Shown: positions 43,386 through 51,405 of the stretch, one piece after another
Layout of the letters: each line of letters starts with the position of its first letter
Position numbering within the stretch: position 1 is the stretch's first letter
Notes under the pieces: model-generated
The model's database searches: none
What the model was told of the DNA's origin: nothing
Seen by the model: only the letters and a program-made list of their open reading frames with translations
Program-made: the position numbers and the translations under genes
Source of the DNA: Candidatus Gastranaerophilales bacterium
GTDB lineage: Bacteria > Cyanobacteriota > Vampirovibrionia > Gastranaerophilales > Gastranaerophilaceae
DNA: 64,000 nt
Direction of reading: 5' to 3'
Assembly (NCBI GenBank): GCA_900552525.1
Contig: UNSK01000006.1
Coordinates: 1 to 64,000, forward strand

Positions 43386-45062
43386 CTAAATTAATCTATT
43401 TTTTTGGAGATTTTCCACTATTACTTTTATTGCAGCTTTAGCTTTTTCTATGAATTCATCAGCATAGCCTGATTCAAAGTTTGATTGCAGAACCTTTAGA
43501 ATATCAGCCTGCATATATTGATACATCAACGGACTTTTCACAATGGTTGATACGAGCGCTGGTGAAAAAACTCCTTTTGAGAGGACAGAAATAACATTGT
43601 TTATAAGCATCAGCTCTTCTTTTGCCCATTCCTCTATTTCCAGCTTAAAAGGTTTTGCCTCTCCAAGAATAAACGGAGTTCCTGTTGATGAGAAAAACAA
43701 CGGAAGTTCATCAAAACTTACATTTTTCATTCCTTCAATTGCAGCACCGAAAGATGTGGTGTTATAGATTTCTTTACATTCCAAATCCTTAATCAGTGTT
43801 TCAAAATGCTGAATAAATGCAGCATAATCCTCTCTTGTATAAACTAAATCACCTGTAACTGATTTAACTTTTACAATTTTCTTTTGAGTTTTTCCAACAA
43901 TCATCTGAGTATCAGAAACCTTATTCATAACCTCACCGGTAGAATAAATAACTTCATTCTGAAAAGCCATATCAAGTCCGGTAAAAATAATTTTACTGAA
44001 ACCTAGTTTTACTGCAGCTACTAGTGCTAATGCGGTTGCAGTCCCTCCGCTCTCATAACATTCTAGTTTATTATAATCTGCAAGTTTTTTGACAACCATA
44101 TCATTTTTAGAAAATGACATAAACATTCTCTTAAAGTTTTTACTAAACAAAACACTGTCAGATTTAATATCCATTATACAGTTAGTCTTTGCACAGAATT
44201 CCTCAAGTCCAGTCAATGTAGAATTGATACTTGAAGCATCCAAACAAACCGTAAAATCAGGCACAATTCCATTTGCACTAAGAACACGCAAGACTTTATT
44301 AACAGCAAATATAACAAATTTGTCCCTGTTAGCTTTAATTTTCTCCAAATTTTCATTTAAAGAAGGGCCGGCAGCAATTATAAGCGCAGTCTGGCCGCTG
44401 AATTTATTTTTTAAATCCGAAAGCTTGAAAACAGAAGAATTATTATTTATTAAATTAATATTTCTCAATGTATTCAATAGCCATTTTTTGGAGTATTTAG
44501 TAATTGTATTAACATCAACGATTTTACTTCTGCAGGTTTCATAAACTTTTTGTGTTAAAGCCATAAGTTCTGGACTTTTTACAATTGCATAGTTTTTCAG
44601 ATAAACAACTTCAACTTTATCTTTAGTTATATAGATTTCAGAAAGCTTTTTCATTAACTCATCAAGATTATCGGTAATAAAAACTCTTCCGCTTGCAAGG
44701 TGTTCCGAAATATCAACATTATTCAAAACAAAGTGCAAAACATTGATATCCGGTTCATAAACAATAATTTTGGATGGATATGTATTATAGACTTCATCAA
44801 GCATATAACACAATCCGATACCAAAAGTAATGATAATATCATTATTCCCCATTGGATTTTTTATTGTTGCTCTAAGAGTTTCTTTAATTGCCTCGCGAGG
44901 ATTATTTATATCATCAAAGGGAACATCATCTTTCATCAGCAAATAATCATTTGAAGGAGTCATACAATATGACATATTTTTACTTGATTCTTCCAGTGTT
45001 ATACGCTCTAACCTTGACTTTAATGCAAGATTGTTTAAAAACTCTAAATTCCTGCTAAACAT
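43386..45062 (-). CDS. DUF115/MptE-like (Maf-type) protein
   Basis: 558 residues. The central part has the DUF115 signature: ALIIAAGPSLNENLEKIKAN, VIFAVNKVLRVLSANGIVPDFTVCLD, and SGGTATALALVAAVKLGFSKIIFTGLDMAF. The domain is shared by the 6-hydroxymethylpterin diphosphokinase MptE and by Maf flagellin glycosyltransferases. The N-terminal region (IIITFGIGLCYMLDEV) adds a nucleotide-binding-like fold. In the Maf subfamily it adds nonulosonic acids to flagellin; no flagellin or sialic-acid genes are here, so the acceptor is unknown. AAGGA before the ATG; same operon as the neighbours. Confidence 0.85.
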   Translation of the reverse strand: MFSRNLEFLNNLALKSRLERITLEESSKNMSYCMTPSNDYLLMKDDVPFDDINNPREAIKETLRATIKNPMGNNDIIITFGIGLCYMLDEVYNTYPSKIIVYEPDINVLHFVLNNVDISEHLASGRVFITDNLDELMKKLSEIYITKDKVEVVYLKNYAIVKSPELMALTQKVYETCRSKIVDVNTITKYSKKWLLNTLRNINLINNNSSVFKLSDLKNKFSGQTALIIAAGPSLNENLEKIKANRDKFVIFAVNKVLRVLSANGIVPDFTVCLDASSINSTLTGLEEFCAKTNCIMDIKSDSVLFSKNFKRMFMSFSKNDMVVKKLADYNKLECYESGGTATALALVAAVKLGFSKIIFTGLDMAFQNEVIYSTGEVMNKVSDTQMIVGKTQKKIVKVKSVTGDLVYTREDYAAFIQHFETLIKDLECKEIYNTTSFGAAIEGMKNVSFDELPLFFSSTGTPFILGEAKPFKLEIEEWAKEELMLINNVISVLSKGVFSPALVSTIVKSPLMYQYMQADILKVLQSNFESGYADEFIEKAKAAIKVIVENLQKNRLI

Positions 45063-45121
45063 ACAAATTCCTTTTTGATAATTTACCCCTAAAATACCAC
45101 AAATCTTAAGAAATGTAAAGA

Positions 45122-46015
45122 TTAAGACCTGTCATTTGCGCTCCTTGCGTCTACATTAGACTCAAATTGTCTAAAAATATCATTACCTACAAGCTGTTCA
45201 AGACGTGAACGTTTTTCAAAGAAGCTTCCTCGAGCTTTTACCTGTTCATCCAGAGCTTCTCTGTAGAAAGTATCTGTTATCAAAATAACTTCTTTTGATA
45301 AATTCTGAGAATTTTGATAGTTTTTATACCTTTCCTGAACCATATTTGTTGTCATATCATACAACTGTCTAGCTGTCATGTAGTCGTAATACATATCAAC
45401 AACTTTTTGCTGAAGCTCGTCTACTTTTCTTACCAGAATTATCATATCAGCATCAGTTACCTGAGTATACTTATAGTTTAGAGCCTTTGTATCCTGCGAC
45501 ATAATACCCAAAGTATTTCCGCCAATTAAAGCTGCACTTGCGAGTACAGGGTTTCCCATACCTGCCCCCAAAAAGGTCGACATACCTGCTATTGTAGTCA
45601 AAACCTTCTTTACAGCACCGGCATCGGGCTTGTCTTTATCAGGATTTGAAAGTTTATATATTGCAAATTTAATTGTATCGCTTTTTGTTGCCGCACCCTG
45701 CCAGAGAAGCGACAAATCTTCCATCATGTCGTTGTAATCTACTTCTACTGATTTAGAAACTTCCAACGCCATTTTCTTAATGCTTAAATCTGCATAAGTA
45801 AGTCCTTCGCTATAGTATTTTTCTTCCTTGACAATCTGAGCTTTTACTTCTTCCTTGCTGTTAACGTCTATTTTATTTTCAGGAGTGTCAGTAGTTCCAA
45901 GCCTGTAAAAAATATCCTTTGGAGTAGTTACATCGTCGAGTTTTACCTCCGCTGAAACAGGAAGCATAAGCAGTGCCGCCAGCATAAGAGATACAACAAA
46001 TTTATTTTTTGCCAT
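45122..46015 (-). CDS. Exported helical protein (paralogue 2), TolC-like coil
   Basis: 297 residues from the ATG at 46015 (GGAGG 5 nt upstream decides the start). Signal peptide MAKNKFVVSLMLAALLMLPVSA. The mature part has a short hydrophobic middle (GMGNPVLASAALIGGNTLG) and a long C-terminal helical hairpin (LVRKVDELQQKVVDMYYDYMTARQLYDM, then LEQLVGNDIF) like the coil half of TolC-type proteins. It aligns throughout with the upstream protein (same DLxxLWQGxxxxxxxIxFAxxKL block). Overlaps that gene by 14 nt. Confidence 0.78.
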   Translation of the reverse strand: MAKNKFVVSLMLAALLMLPVSAEVKLDDVTTPKDIFYRLGTTDTPENKIDVNSKEEVKAQIVKEEKYYSEGLTYADLSIKKMALEVSKSVEVDYNDMMEDLSLLWQGAATKSDTIKFAIYKLSNPDKDKPDAGAVKKVLTTIAGMSTFLGAGMGNPVLASAALIGGNTLGIMSQDTKALNYKYTQVTDADMIILVRKVDELQQKVVDMYYDYMTARQLYDMTTNMVQERYKNYQNSQNLSKEVILITDTFYREALDEQVKARGSFFEKRSRLEQLVGNDIFRQFESNVDARSANDRS

Positions 46016-46865
46016 TCGCACCTCCGTTCTTTTTAGCAGCATCATTATCTTTATAAAGTACAGAATTAAAGTCATATTGATATAATTCCAGAGCATCAAC
46101 AACTTTTTTTCCGGCAAGCCTTTGAAGTTGTATATGATATTTCTTAGCAGACTGCTCCAACTGGAACTCCTGTATTCTCATTGCGTCGTAGAGTGAAGAT
46201 GAAATAGCAATTTCAAGAACATCTTGTCCGGTGAGAGCCTTAGAATAATTCCTGCTGTACAAAATCATTTTCGAACGTGTATCCTTAAGCTGGCTCAAGG
46301 TATTTTTGTAGTTATAGTATGAACTTATTAAAGAATCCTGCAAATCTTCAACCATACTTGCTAACTCTATTAACTCTGTGTCAGTTAACGGAGTTTCCTG
46401 AGGCATAGTTTTTTTGTTAAGCAGCCCCTGTGCAAGTCTTCCAGCTGAAAATGCAGAGGTTTGAATTCCATAATTCGCCCCCATAAGACTCGGCACAAAA
46501 GACGCACCTGCTACTATTGCAGAAAGTGTTTTAGCCATTAATGATGAATGTATTCTTCGCTGCGATTCAGGGGTTGCAAGCTTTTTAAGCGCAAATTCAA
46601 TTACCTGATTATTTTCAACAGTTCCCTGCCAGAGTTTTTCAAGGTCTTTTATATCGTGCTCTTTCTGAATTTCAATTAAATGCGCAAGCGTTTCGGAATC
46701 ATTTACAAGAAGCGAACCTTTTAACTCTTTGGAAGACGATTCAATTGTTATTTGCGGCTTTTCAACACTTGTTTTATCCAGAGTAACAACGCCGTTATCT
46801 GCTGCAAACGCCAGGTGCGGCAATAAAAATGCTGCTATTAAACTCACTCCCAAAAACTTCTTCAT
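46002..46865 (-). CDS. Exported helical protein (paralogue 1), TolC-like coil
   Basis: 287 residues from the ATG at 46865. Signal peptide MKKFLGVSLIAAFLLPHLAFA. DLEKLWQGTVENNQVIEFALKKL, a central hydrophobic part (VAGASFVPSLMGANYG), then ELASMVEDLQDSLISSYYNYKNTLSQL and QRLAGKKVV at the end correspond to the same segments in the downstream gene. The pair arose by tandem duplication. I infer a periplasmic or outer-membrane helical component; no beta-barrel strands are seen. First gene of a four-gene operon. Confidence 0.78.
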   Translation of the reverse strand: MKKFLGVSLIAAFLLPHLAFAADNGVVTLDKTSVEKPQITIESSSKELKGSLLVNDSETLAHLIEIQKEHDIKDLEKLWQGTVENNQVIEFALKKLATPESQRRIHSSLMAKTLSAIVAGASFVPSLMGANYGIQTSAFSAGRLAQGLLNKKTMPQETPLTDTELIELASMVEDLQDSLISSYYNYKNTLSQLKDTRSKMILYSRNYSKALTGQDVLEIAISSSLYDAMRIQEFQLEQSAKKYHIQLQRLAGKKVVDALELYQYDFNSVLYKDNDAAKKNGGANGKK

Positions 46866-46920
46866 AATACATTTATACTCCAAAAGGAGGAGGAAAATCA
46901 ACTTGTCGGATAAATAGATG

Positions 46921-47166
46921 CTAAAACTTAAAAAAGCTATATAAAGGAATATCAAGAATTTGTGAAATTTGTATAAGTTTTTTTAGACTTATATAACGCT
47001 CAACTCTTTCAACATGCCCAATGAATTTAGGATTAGCATCTAATAGTTCAGAAAGTTTTTCTTGTGAAAAGTTTTTCGCAAGACGGTACTTTTTGATATT
47101 TTGTCCCAATTTTATATATATTTCTTTTTCTAAATCCATATCAATATAATATCTTATGTCATTCAT
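46921..47166 (-). CDS. Small XRE-type HTH regulator (first of cluster)
   Basis: 81 residues. HTH core LGQNIKKYRLAKNFSQEKLSELLDANPKFIGHVERVERYISLKKL, the Cro/C1 pattern. A TATAAA box ends 7 nt before the ATG and no ribosome binding site is visible, so it may be leaderless; an internal ATG at 47139 is an alternative start. The smallest type of regulator, without an effector domain. Confidence 0.8.
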   Translation of the reverse strand: MNDIRYYIDMDLEKEIYIKLGQNIKKYRLAKNFSQEKLSELLDANPKFIGHVERVERYISLKKLIQISQILDIPLYSFFKF

Positions 47167-47246
47167 CCATAAATTTATAATCTACCAGAGCTCTTTCAAC
47201 TTTTTAAACAGCTTTTCTAAAGTATAATACCTTTTCATCAGTATAA

Positions 47247-47489
47247 TCATATTTTATCATTAAAAAGCTCTGACATTGATATACTAAAAGCTTTTGCTAA
47301 TCTCTTTGCAGTTGATATCGTAGTATCTGTTACCCCGCGTTCTATGGCACTCAAATAACTCGGAGAGATGTTTACTCTAAAAGCAAGCTCATCTTGGGTA
47401 AAATTAGCTCTTTTTCTCAAAAATGCAATTTTCTCACCGAATTTTCTAACCAAAACCTTATCGTATTTATATATTTTTTTGCCCATCAA
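47247..47489 (-). CDS. Small XRE-type HTH regulator
   Basis: 80 residues. HTH region KFGEKIAFLRKRANFTQDELAFRVNISPSYLSAIERGVTDTTISTAKRLAKAF, a strong match to the XRE family, with little else. It starts 6 nt after the upstream HTH gene's stop, so the two are co-transcribed. Confidence 0.87.
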   Translation of the reverse strand: MMGKKIYKYDKVLVRKFGEKIAFLRKRANFTQDELAFRVNISPSYLSAIERGVTDTTISTAKRLAKAFSISMSELFNDKI

Positions 47490-47495
47490 TACAGA

Positions 47496-47702
47496 CTACT
47501 CTTCTTGAACATATTTAAAGATATCGTTTGTATCACACTCTAATGCATAACAAAGTTTATCCAAAGTACTGATTTCAACTCTTTTAGTGATTCCTTTATA
47601 TAATTTGCTGACAGTATGATTATCAAGACCAGTAATCTTTACAATGTCTCTGCTATCTAACTTCTTCTCACCCATTATTTTGGCTAATCGATTTTCAATC
47701 AT
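47496..47702 (-). CDS. Small HTH regulator, YozG-like (paralogue 1)
   Basis: 68 residues. MIENRLAKIMGEKKLDSRDIVKITGLDNHTVSKLYKG and the end LDKLCYALECDTNDIFKY mark the short Cro/C1-type HTH class of YozG-like proteins. It is clearly paralogous to the next gene at 47811 (same length, same MIENR...LG/MGEK...ALECDTNDIFK frame). A TATTAT box 7 nt before the ATG with no ribosome binding site suggests a leaderless transcript. Confidence 0.87.
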   Translation of the reverse strand: MIENRLAKIMGEKKLDSRDIVKITGLDNHTVSKLYKGITKRVEISTLDKLCYALECDTNDIFKYVQEE

Positions 47703-47810
47703 AATGCATATAATACACTATTATGAATAACAAATCCCTTTGCGTAGACTAAACTACCAATTCGTATCTTTACATACCAGTTTTTTTTAATATATCTTTA
47801 TATTAAGGAA

Positions 47811-48014
47811 CTAATCTGGAATAAATTTAAAAATGTCATTAGTATCACATTCCAATGCCATACATATTTTATTCAAAGTTTCTAAATCGATACGGGTATA
47901 CTGATTCTTATAAATTTTTAGGATAATATGATTATCCAGACCAGTCATTTTTACAACATCGCGTCTGTCTAATCGTTTTTCTCCTAGTAGTTTTGCGAAT
48001 CGATTTTCTATCAT
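47811..48014 (-). CDS. Small HTH regulator, YozG-like (paralogue 2)
   Basis: 67 residues: MIENRFAKLLGEKRLDRRDVVKMTGLDNHIILKIYKN ... LNKICMALECDTNDIFKF. Tandem copy of the gene at 47496, with clear divergence in the recognition helix (HIILKIYKNQY against HTVSKLYKGIT), so the DNA targets may differ. Candidate promoter AAGACA-17-TATCAT ends 6 nt before the ATG (leaderless pattern). Confidence 0.87.
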   Translation of the reverse strand: MIENRFAKLLGEKRLDRRDVVKMTGLDNHIILKIYKNQYTRIDLETLNKICMALECDTNDIFKFIPD

Positions 48015-48123
48015 TATTTTATGATAACTTATCAGGTAAAATCTGTCTTTTAACGAGTCGTTTATTACCGAATAGTATACTTAAATACCAAAATACTTAA
48101 TATTTCTTTACCAAAGGCACAAA

Positions 48124-48231
48124 ATGACAAAACTATCAATACTACTTATCTGCATTATAGTACTAGCTATCACTCAGCTATTACTCATAGTAGGGCTGTT
48201 TATAAATTTTAAAAGGAGAAAAAATGATTAA
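48124..48231 (+). CDS. 35-residue single-pass membrane peptide
   Basis: A short ORF, MTKLSILLICIIVLAITQLL then a hydrophobic run and a basic end FKRRK-N-D. AAAGG stands 6 nt before its ATG. It overlaps the start of the HAD gene by 8 nt, and the HAD ribosome binding site (AAAAGGAG) lies inside it. Membrane-peptide topology with positive inside end is likely. Supported by ribosome binding site, hydrophobicity and overlap; no homology checked. Could be a translational coupling leader or a small membrane protein. Confidence 0.55.
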   Translation: MTKLSILLICIIVLAITQLLLIVGLFINFKRRKND

Positions 48232-48556
48232 AACAATCGCTATTGATTTAGACGGCGTATTAAATACTTACTGCGGAAATTACAATGAAAACGAGATTGC
48301 TCCGCCCCAAGAAGGCGTTCATGAATTTTTAGCAAAGCTTGCTGAAAACTACAAAATTGAAATTTTTACCGTCAGAAACACCAAGCTCACTGCTAAATGG
48401 CTTATAGACAACGACCTTGACAGGTACATATCAAACATCACAAATGTTAAAAACCCTTTTGCCAGCGCCTTCATTGATGACAGAGCTATCAGGTTTAACG
48501 GCGATTACGACGAAACCTTACAAGAAATTACTTTTTTTAAGCCATATTGGCGCTAA
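48224..48556 (+). CDS. HAD-superfamily hydrolase-like protein, small
   Basis: 110 residues. Motif I DLDGVLN (Asp8 and Asp10), FTVRNTKL for motif II (Thr/Arg), and IDDRAIRFNGD with the acidic pair of motif IV. It has no cap domain, as in small HAD phosphatases of the BT4735-like or phage-type group. Typical substrates are phosphates of sugars or nucleotides, not predicted here. AAAAGGAG sits 6 nt before the ATG. Stop interlocks with the convergent TPR gene (CTAA). Confidence 0.85.
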   Translation: MIKTIAIDLDGVLNTYCGNYNENEIAPPQEGVHEFLAKLAENYKIEIFTVRNTKLTAKWLIDNDLDRYISNITNVKNPFASAFIDDRAIRFNGDYDETLQEITFFKPYWR

Positions 48557-49488
48557 TTTTTCAAATACTTTGTTAATATTAATTTTTTAAGTGCTTTTGC
48601 ATTAACTGCGTGAGGCTCAAGTTCAATAATCTTATCTAGATTTTTTATAGCATCTTCATACTGTCCGGAATTTTTTTGGATTGCAGCAATAGAGTAATAA
48701 GCATCTATGAACTTCGGATCCAGCGCTACAGCTGAAACAAAATCATCAAGAGCAAGTTTCGGATTTGTATTAAAAATAAGCTGGCCTCTATTAAAATATG
48801 CATCTGTCATTTTCTTATTCAGCTCAATAGCTTTTGTATAATTTTTATACGCTTCTTCATCTTTACCAATGCTATGGCAGGCGATTCCTTTATAGAAATA
48901 CGCTATATCCGATTTTGGATTAAATCTGATAGCTTCATCCAGATTTCTTATTGCATCTGGGAAAGCGCCGGAGTTAACATCAGCAATACCAAGGCTCAAG
49001 TAATACTTTTCAACAAAATCTTCGTCGTCTTTTATGCATACTTCCTGAAATATTTGAGCTTTATTGTCTAGTGCCATCTGGAACTTAGGATTTAGTAATA
49101 TAGCGCGGTTATAATCGTCTAAAGCACCTTTATAATCTTTCATTTTGTACTTAGTATATCCGCGGTTATTATACGCAAGAGCACACCTTGAGTCTAATTC
49201 TATTGCCCTGTTGTAATCTTCAAGAGATTTGTCATAATCCTGCAGTTCATTATTAACAAGACCTCTATTTATATACGCATCCAAAAAGTCCGGATTTACC
49301 TCTATTGCCTTTGTATAAAGTTCTCGCTTCTTTTCAAGATTTTCTGTTATTAGTGCAAGGTAAAAATAATACTCATCACTGCACCCGAGACGCTTTAAAT
49401 CATTCTCAATTATTTTGCGAGCTGAGTCATAATCATTTGCATTTAATGCGTTTACTATTCTTTTAATAACCTTGTTCTTATCTTTCAT
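48553..49488 (-). CDS. TPR repeat protein
   Basis: 311 residues, about eight tetratricopeptide repeats (ALAYNNRGYTKYKMKDYKGA, SDIAYFYKGIACHSIGKDEEA, KFIDAYYSIAAIQKNSGQYEDA). No signal peptide or extra domain. A TAAAAT box six bases before the ATG with no ribosome binding site may be another leaderless start. Upstream of it is a terminator of the SIMPL gene, so the two are transcribed separately or with attenuation. Confidence 0.85.
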   Translation of the reverse strand: MKDKNKVIKRIVNALNANDYDSARKIIENDLKRLGCSDEYYFYLALITENLEKKRELYTKAIEVNPDFLDAYINRGLVNNELQDYDKSLEDYNRAIELDSRCALAYNNRGYTKYKMKDYKGALDDYNRAILLNPKFQMALDNKAQIFQEVCIKDDEDFVEKYYLSLGIADVNSGAFPDAIRNLDEAIRFNPKSDIAYFYKGIACHSIGKDEEAYKNYTKAIELNKKMTDAYFNRGQLIFNTNPKLALDDFVSAVALDPKFIDAYYSIAAIQKNSGQYEDAIKNLDKIIELEPHAVNAKALKKLILTKYLKN

Positions 49489-49505
49489 AAAAGTATTTTA
49501 ACATA

Positions 49506-49533
49506 AAAGCGGATAGCATATACTACCCGCTTT
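49506..49533 (-). terminator. Intrinsic terminator of the SIMPL-domain gene
   Basis: Arms AAAGCGG and CCGCTTT with a further TAG/CTA pair across one mismatch, loop CATATA, then TTTTATG on the minus strand. It lies 18 nt after the stop of the SIMPL gene. Confidence 0.7.
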
Positions 49534-49550
49534 AGTTATATATTTCAGTT

Positions 49551-50300
49551 CTATTTTACAAAGAAACTTGCATTTACGTTAGCATAAATTTTTACTACGC
49601 CGCCTGATATAGAAGTTTGAGTTCCGCCGGATGCTGAATCTTCTGCAACTGATGCAAGCATATTCTTTGCCATATACATTCTAGGGCTGCTGTAATTATT
49701 TGCATTGCAGCTTACATCAAAAGTTCGTACACCGTCAAGAGTTGTACCAAGGTTTTTAGCAAGCAGACCGGCTCTTGATTGAGCTTTCTTAGTAGCAATT
49801 CCCAAAAGGTCGTTGCACTGTGAATCATATGTTGATAAAGAGAAGTTAAGATTATCTACATTTGTAGCACCTGCCTCTATCGCTTTATCTATCATTGCAC
49901 CTATTTTATCAAGAGATTTTGTATGAACAATTACTCTGTTAGAAACTTCATACTTATCTAAATTTCTCTTGCTTCCTGAATAAGTATAGATTGGTGAAGC
50001 ACTGAAATCAGATGTTTTAATATAGTCCCCATTTGAAGAATTAAGCATTGAGCTCAAAACTGAAAGAACCCTGTCAGAAGCTTCTTTATTTAATTGTGTA
50101 GCTTTTTGCATTGATTTTGTGTCAGATGTCTGCACTGCAAAAGAGATTTCTGCCACATCCGGTGCTACTTCTGTATTTGCAGATGTGCTTACAGAGATAT
50201 ATCCTCTATCGTGAGATACCTGTGTTACTGCCTGAGTTGATAATGGTGCACTTACTGCTATCAAACCCAATACAACAGCTGTTAATAACGTTTTTTTCAT
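49551..50300 (-). CDS. SIMPL (DUF541/YggE-like) exported protein
   Basis: 249 residues. Signal peptide (MKKTLLTAVVLGLIAVSAPLSTQA). The SIMPL pattern follows: GYISVSTSANTEVAPDVAEISFAVQTSD, the YEVSNRVIVHTKSLDKIGAMIDKAIEAGATNVDNLNFSL block, and KAQSRAGLLAKNLG. E. coli YggE, of the same family, reduces oxidative stress; the molecular activity is not known. AGGAGGG 5 nt before the ATG and a TATAAT box upstream. Divergent from adh. Confidence 0.9.
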   Translation of the reverse strand: MKKTLLTAVVLGLIAVSAPLSTQAVTQVSHDRGYISVSTSANTEVAPDVAEISFAVQTSDTKSMQKATQLNKEASDRVLSVLSSMLNSSNGDYIKTSDFSASPIYTYSGSKRNLDKYEVSNRVIVHTKSLDKIGAMIDKAIEAGATNVDNLNFSLSTYDSQCNDLLGIATKKAQSRAGLLAKNLGTTLDGVRTFDVSCNANNYSSPRMYMAKNMLASVAEDSASGGTQTSISGGVVKIYANVNASFFVK

Positions 50301-50360
50301 AATTCCCTCCTAATTAACCTATTATATCATATAAACGATTTCTTTTCAGAATTGTTCATT

Positions 50361-50366
50361 TATAAT
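50361..50366 (+). promoter_or_regulatory. -10 box of the dehydrogenase gene, leaderless
   Basis: TATAAT, 7 nt before the ATG at 50374, no ribosome binding site. It shares a 73-nt divergent promoter region with the SIMPL gene, which has its own TATAAT on the other strand. Confidence 0.55.
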
Positions 50367-50373
50367 AAAAAGT

Positions 50374-51405
50374 ATGAAAGCATTAGTTTATCAAAATCAC
50401 GCAATAAGCCTTACTGAGCGCAAAAAGCCGGAAATAATTTCGTCGAGAGATGCAATAGTTAAGGTAACTTTATCATCAATTTGCACAAGTGACCTGCATA
50501 TAATTAAAGGTTTTGTACCTCGGGCAAAAGATGGGATTGTACTCGGGCACGAATTTGTAGGAGAGGTTGTGGAGATTGGAAGCGGGATTACAAATCTGAA
50601 AATCGGCGACAGAGTAAGTGCAAATTGTGAGACTTTCTGCGGCGAATGCTATTTTTGCAAAAAAGGGTTTATAAATAACTGCGTCAACGGCGGCTGGGAG
50701 CTCGGATGCAAAATTGACGGATGTCAGGCAGAATATGTTAGGGTTCCGTTTGCTGACACAGGACTTACAAAACTGCCTGATAACGTAACTTATGAAAACG
50801 CTCTTTTTGTTGGAGATATTCTTTCAAGCGGATACTTCGGAGCTGAGATGTGTGAAATACAGCAGGGAGACTGCGTTGCTGTTATAGGAACAGGCCCTGT
50901 CGGACTTTGTTCTATGGCCTGTGCTAAGACTTTCAACGCAGGAAAAATTATTGCAATTGATATTGATGATTATCGTCTTAATCTTGCTCTAAAACTAGGT
51001 ATTGCGGATTATGTATTAAATTCCCAAAAGTGTGATATAGAGAAAGAAATTAAAAAGCTTACTGAAAACAGAGGCGCAGATTCTGTTATAGAGGCTGCCG
51101 GAGGAAAAAACACTTTTGAAACTGCCTGGAAAATTGCACGCCCTAATGCGATTGTTGGAGTAGTTGCAATGTATGAGGAAAACCAGATTTTACCTTTGCC
51201 TGAAATGTACGGCAAAAATTTGACTTTCAAAACAGGTGGAGTTGATGCTGTTCATTGTAAAAAACTAGTTGAGATGATTTCTAAAGGTATTATCAATACT
51301 GATTTTCTTATAACTCATACATTTCAGCTGGATGAGATTGAAAAAGCATACAAATTCTTCGAAACTAAGTCTGATAACTGTTTAAAGACAGCAATTAGAT
51401 ATTAG
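50374..51405 (+). CDS. Zinc-dependent medium-chain alcohol/polyol dehydrogenase
   Basis: 343 residues. MDR family: catalytic zinc ligands Cys37 in SSICTSD, the GHEFVGEV block (His-Glu) and a distal acidic residue; structural zinc cysteines in NCETFCGECYFCKKGFINNC; Rossmann motif VIGTGPVGLCSMACAK with VNAG-like AGKIIAIDIDDYRL specifying NAD(H). Substrate may be ethanol, butanediol or a polyol. Leaderless start. The stop interlocks with the giant autotransporter (TTAG). Confidence 0.92.
   Translation: MKALVYQNHAISLTERKKPEIISSRDAIVKVTLSSICTSDLHIIKGFVPRAKDGIVLGHEFVGEVVEIGSGITNLKIGDRVSANCETFCGECYFCKKGFINNCVNGGWELGCKIDGCQAEYVRVPFADTGLTKLPDNVTYENALFVGDILSSGYFGAEMCEIQQGDCVAVIGTGPVGLCSMACAKTFNAGKIIAIDIDDYRLNLALKLGIADYVLNSQKCDIEKEIKKLTENRGADSVIEAAGGKNTFETAWKIARPNAIVGVVAMYEENQILPLPEMYGKNLTFKTGGVDAVHCKKLVEMISKGIINTDFLITHTFQLDEIEKAYKFFETKSDNCLKTAIRY

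Noticed and set aside
46016..46117. 34-residue extension of the second helical exported protein
   Set aside because: It would place the signal peptide internally, and a strong GGAGG stands before the ATG at 46015.
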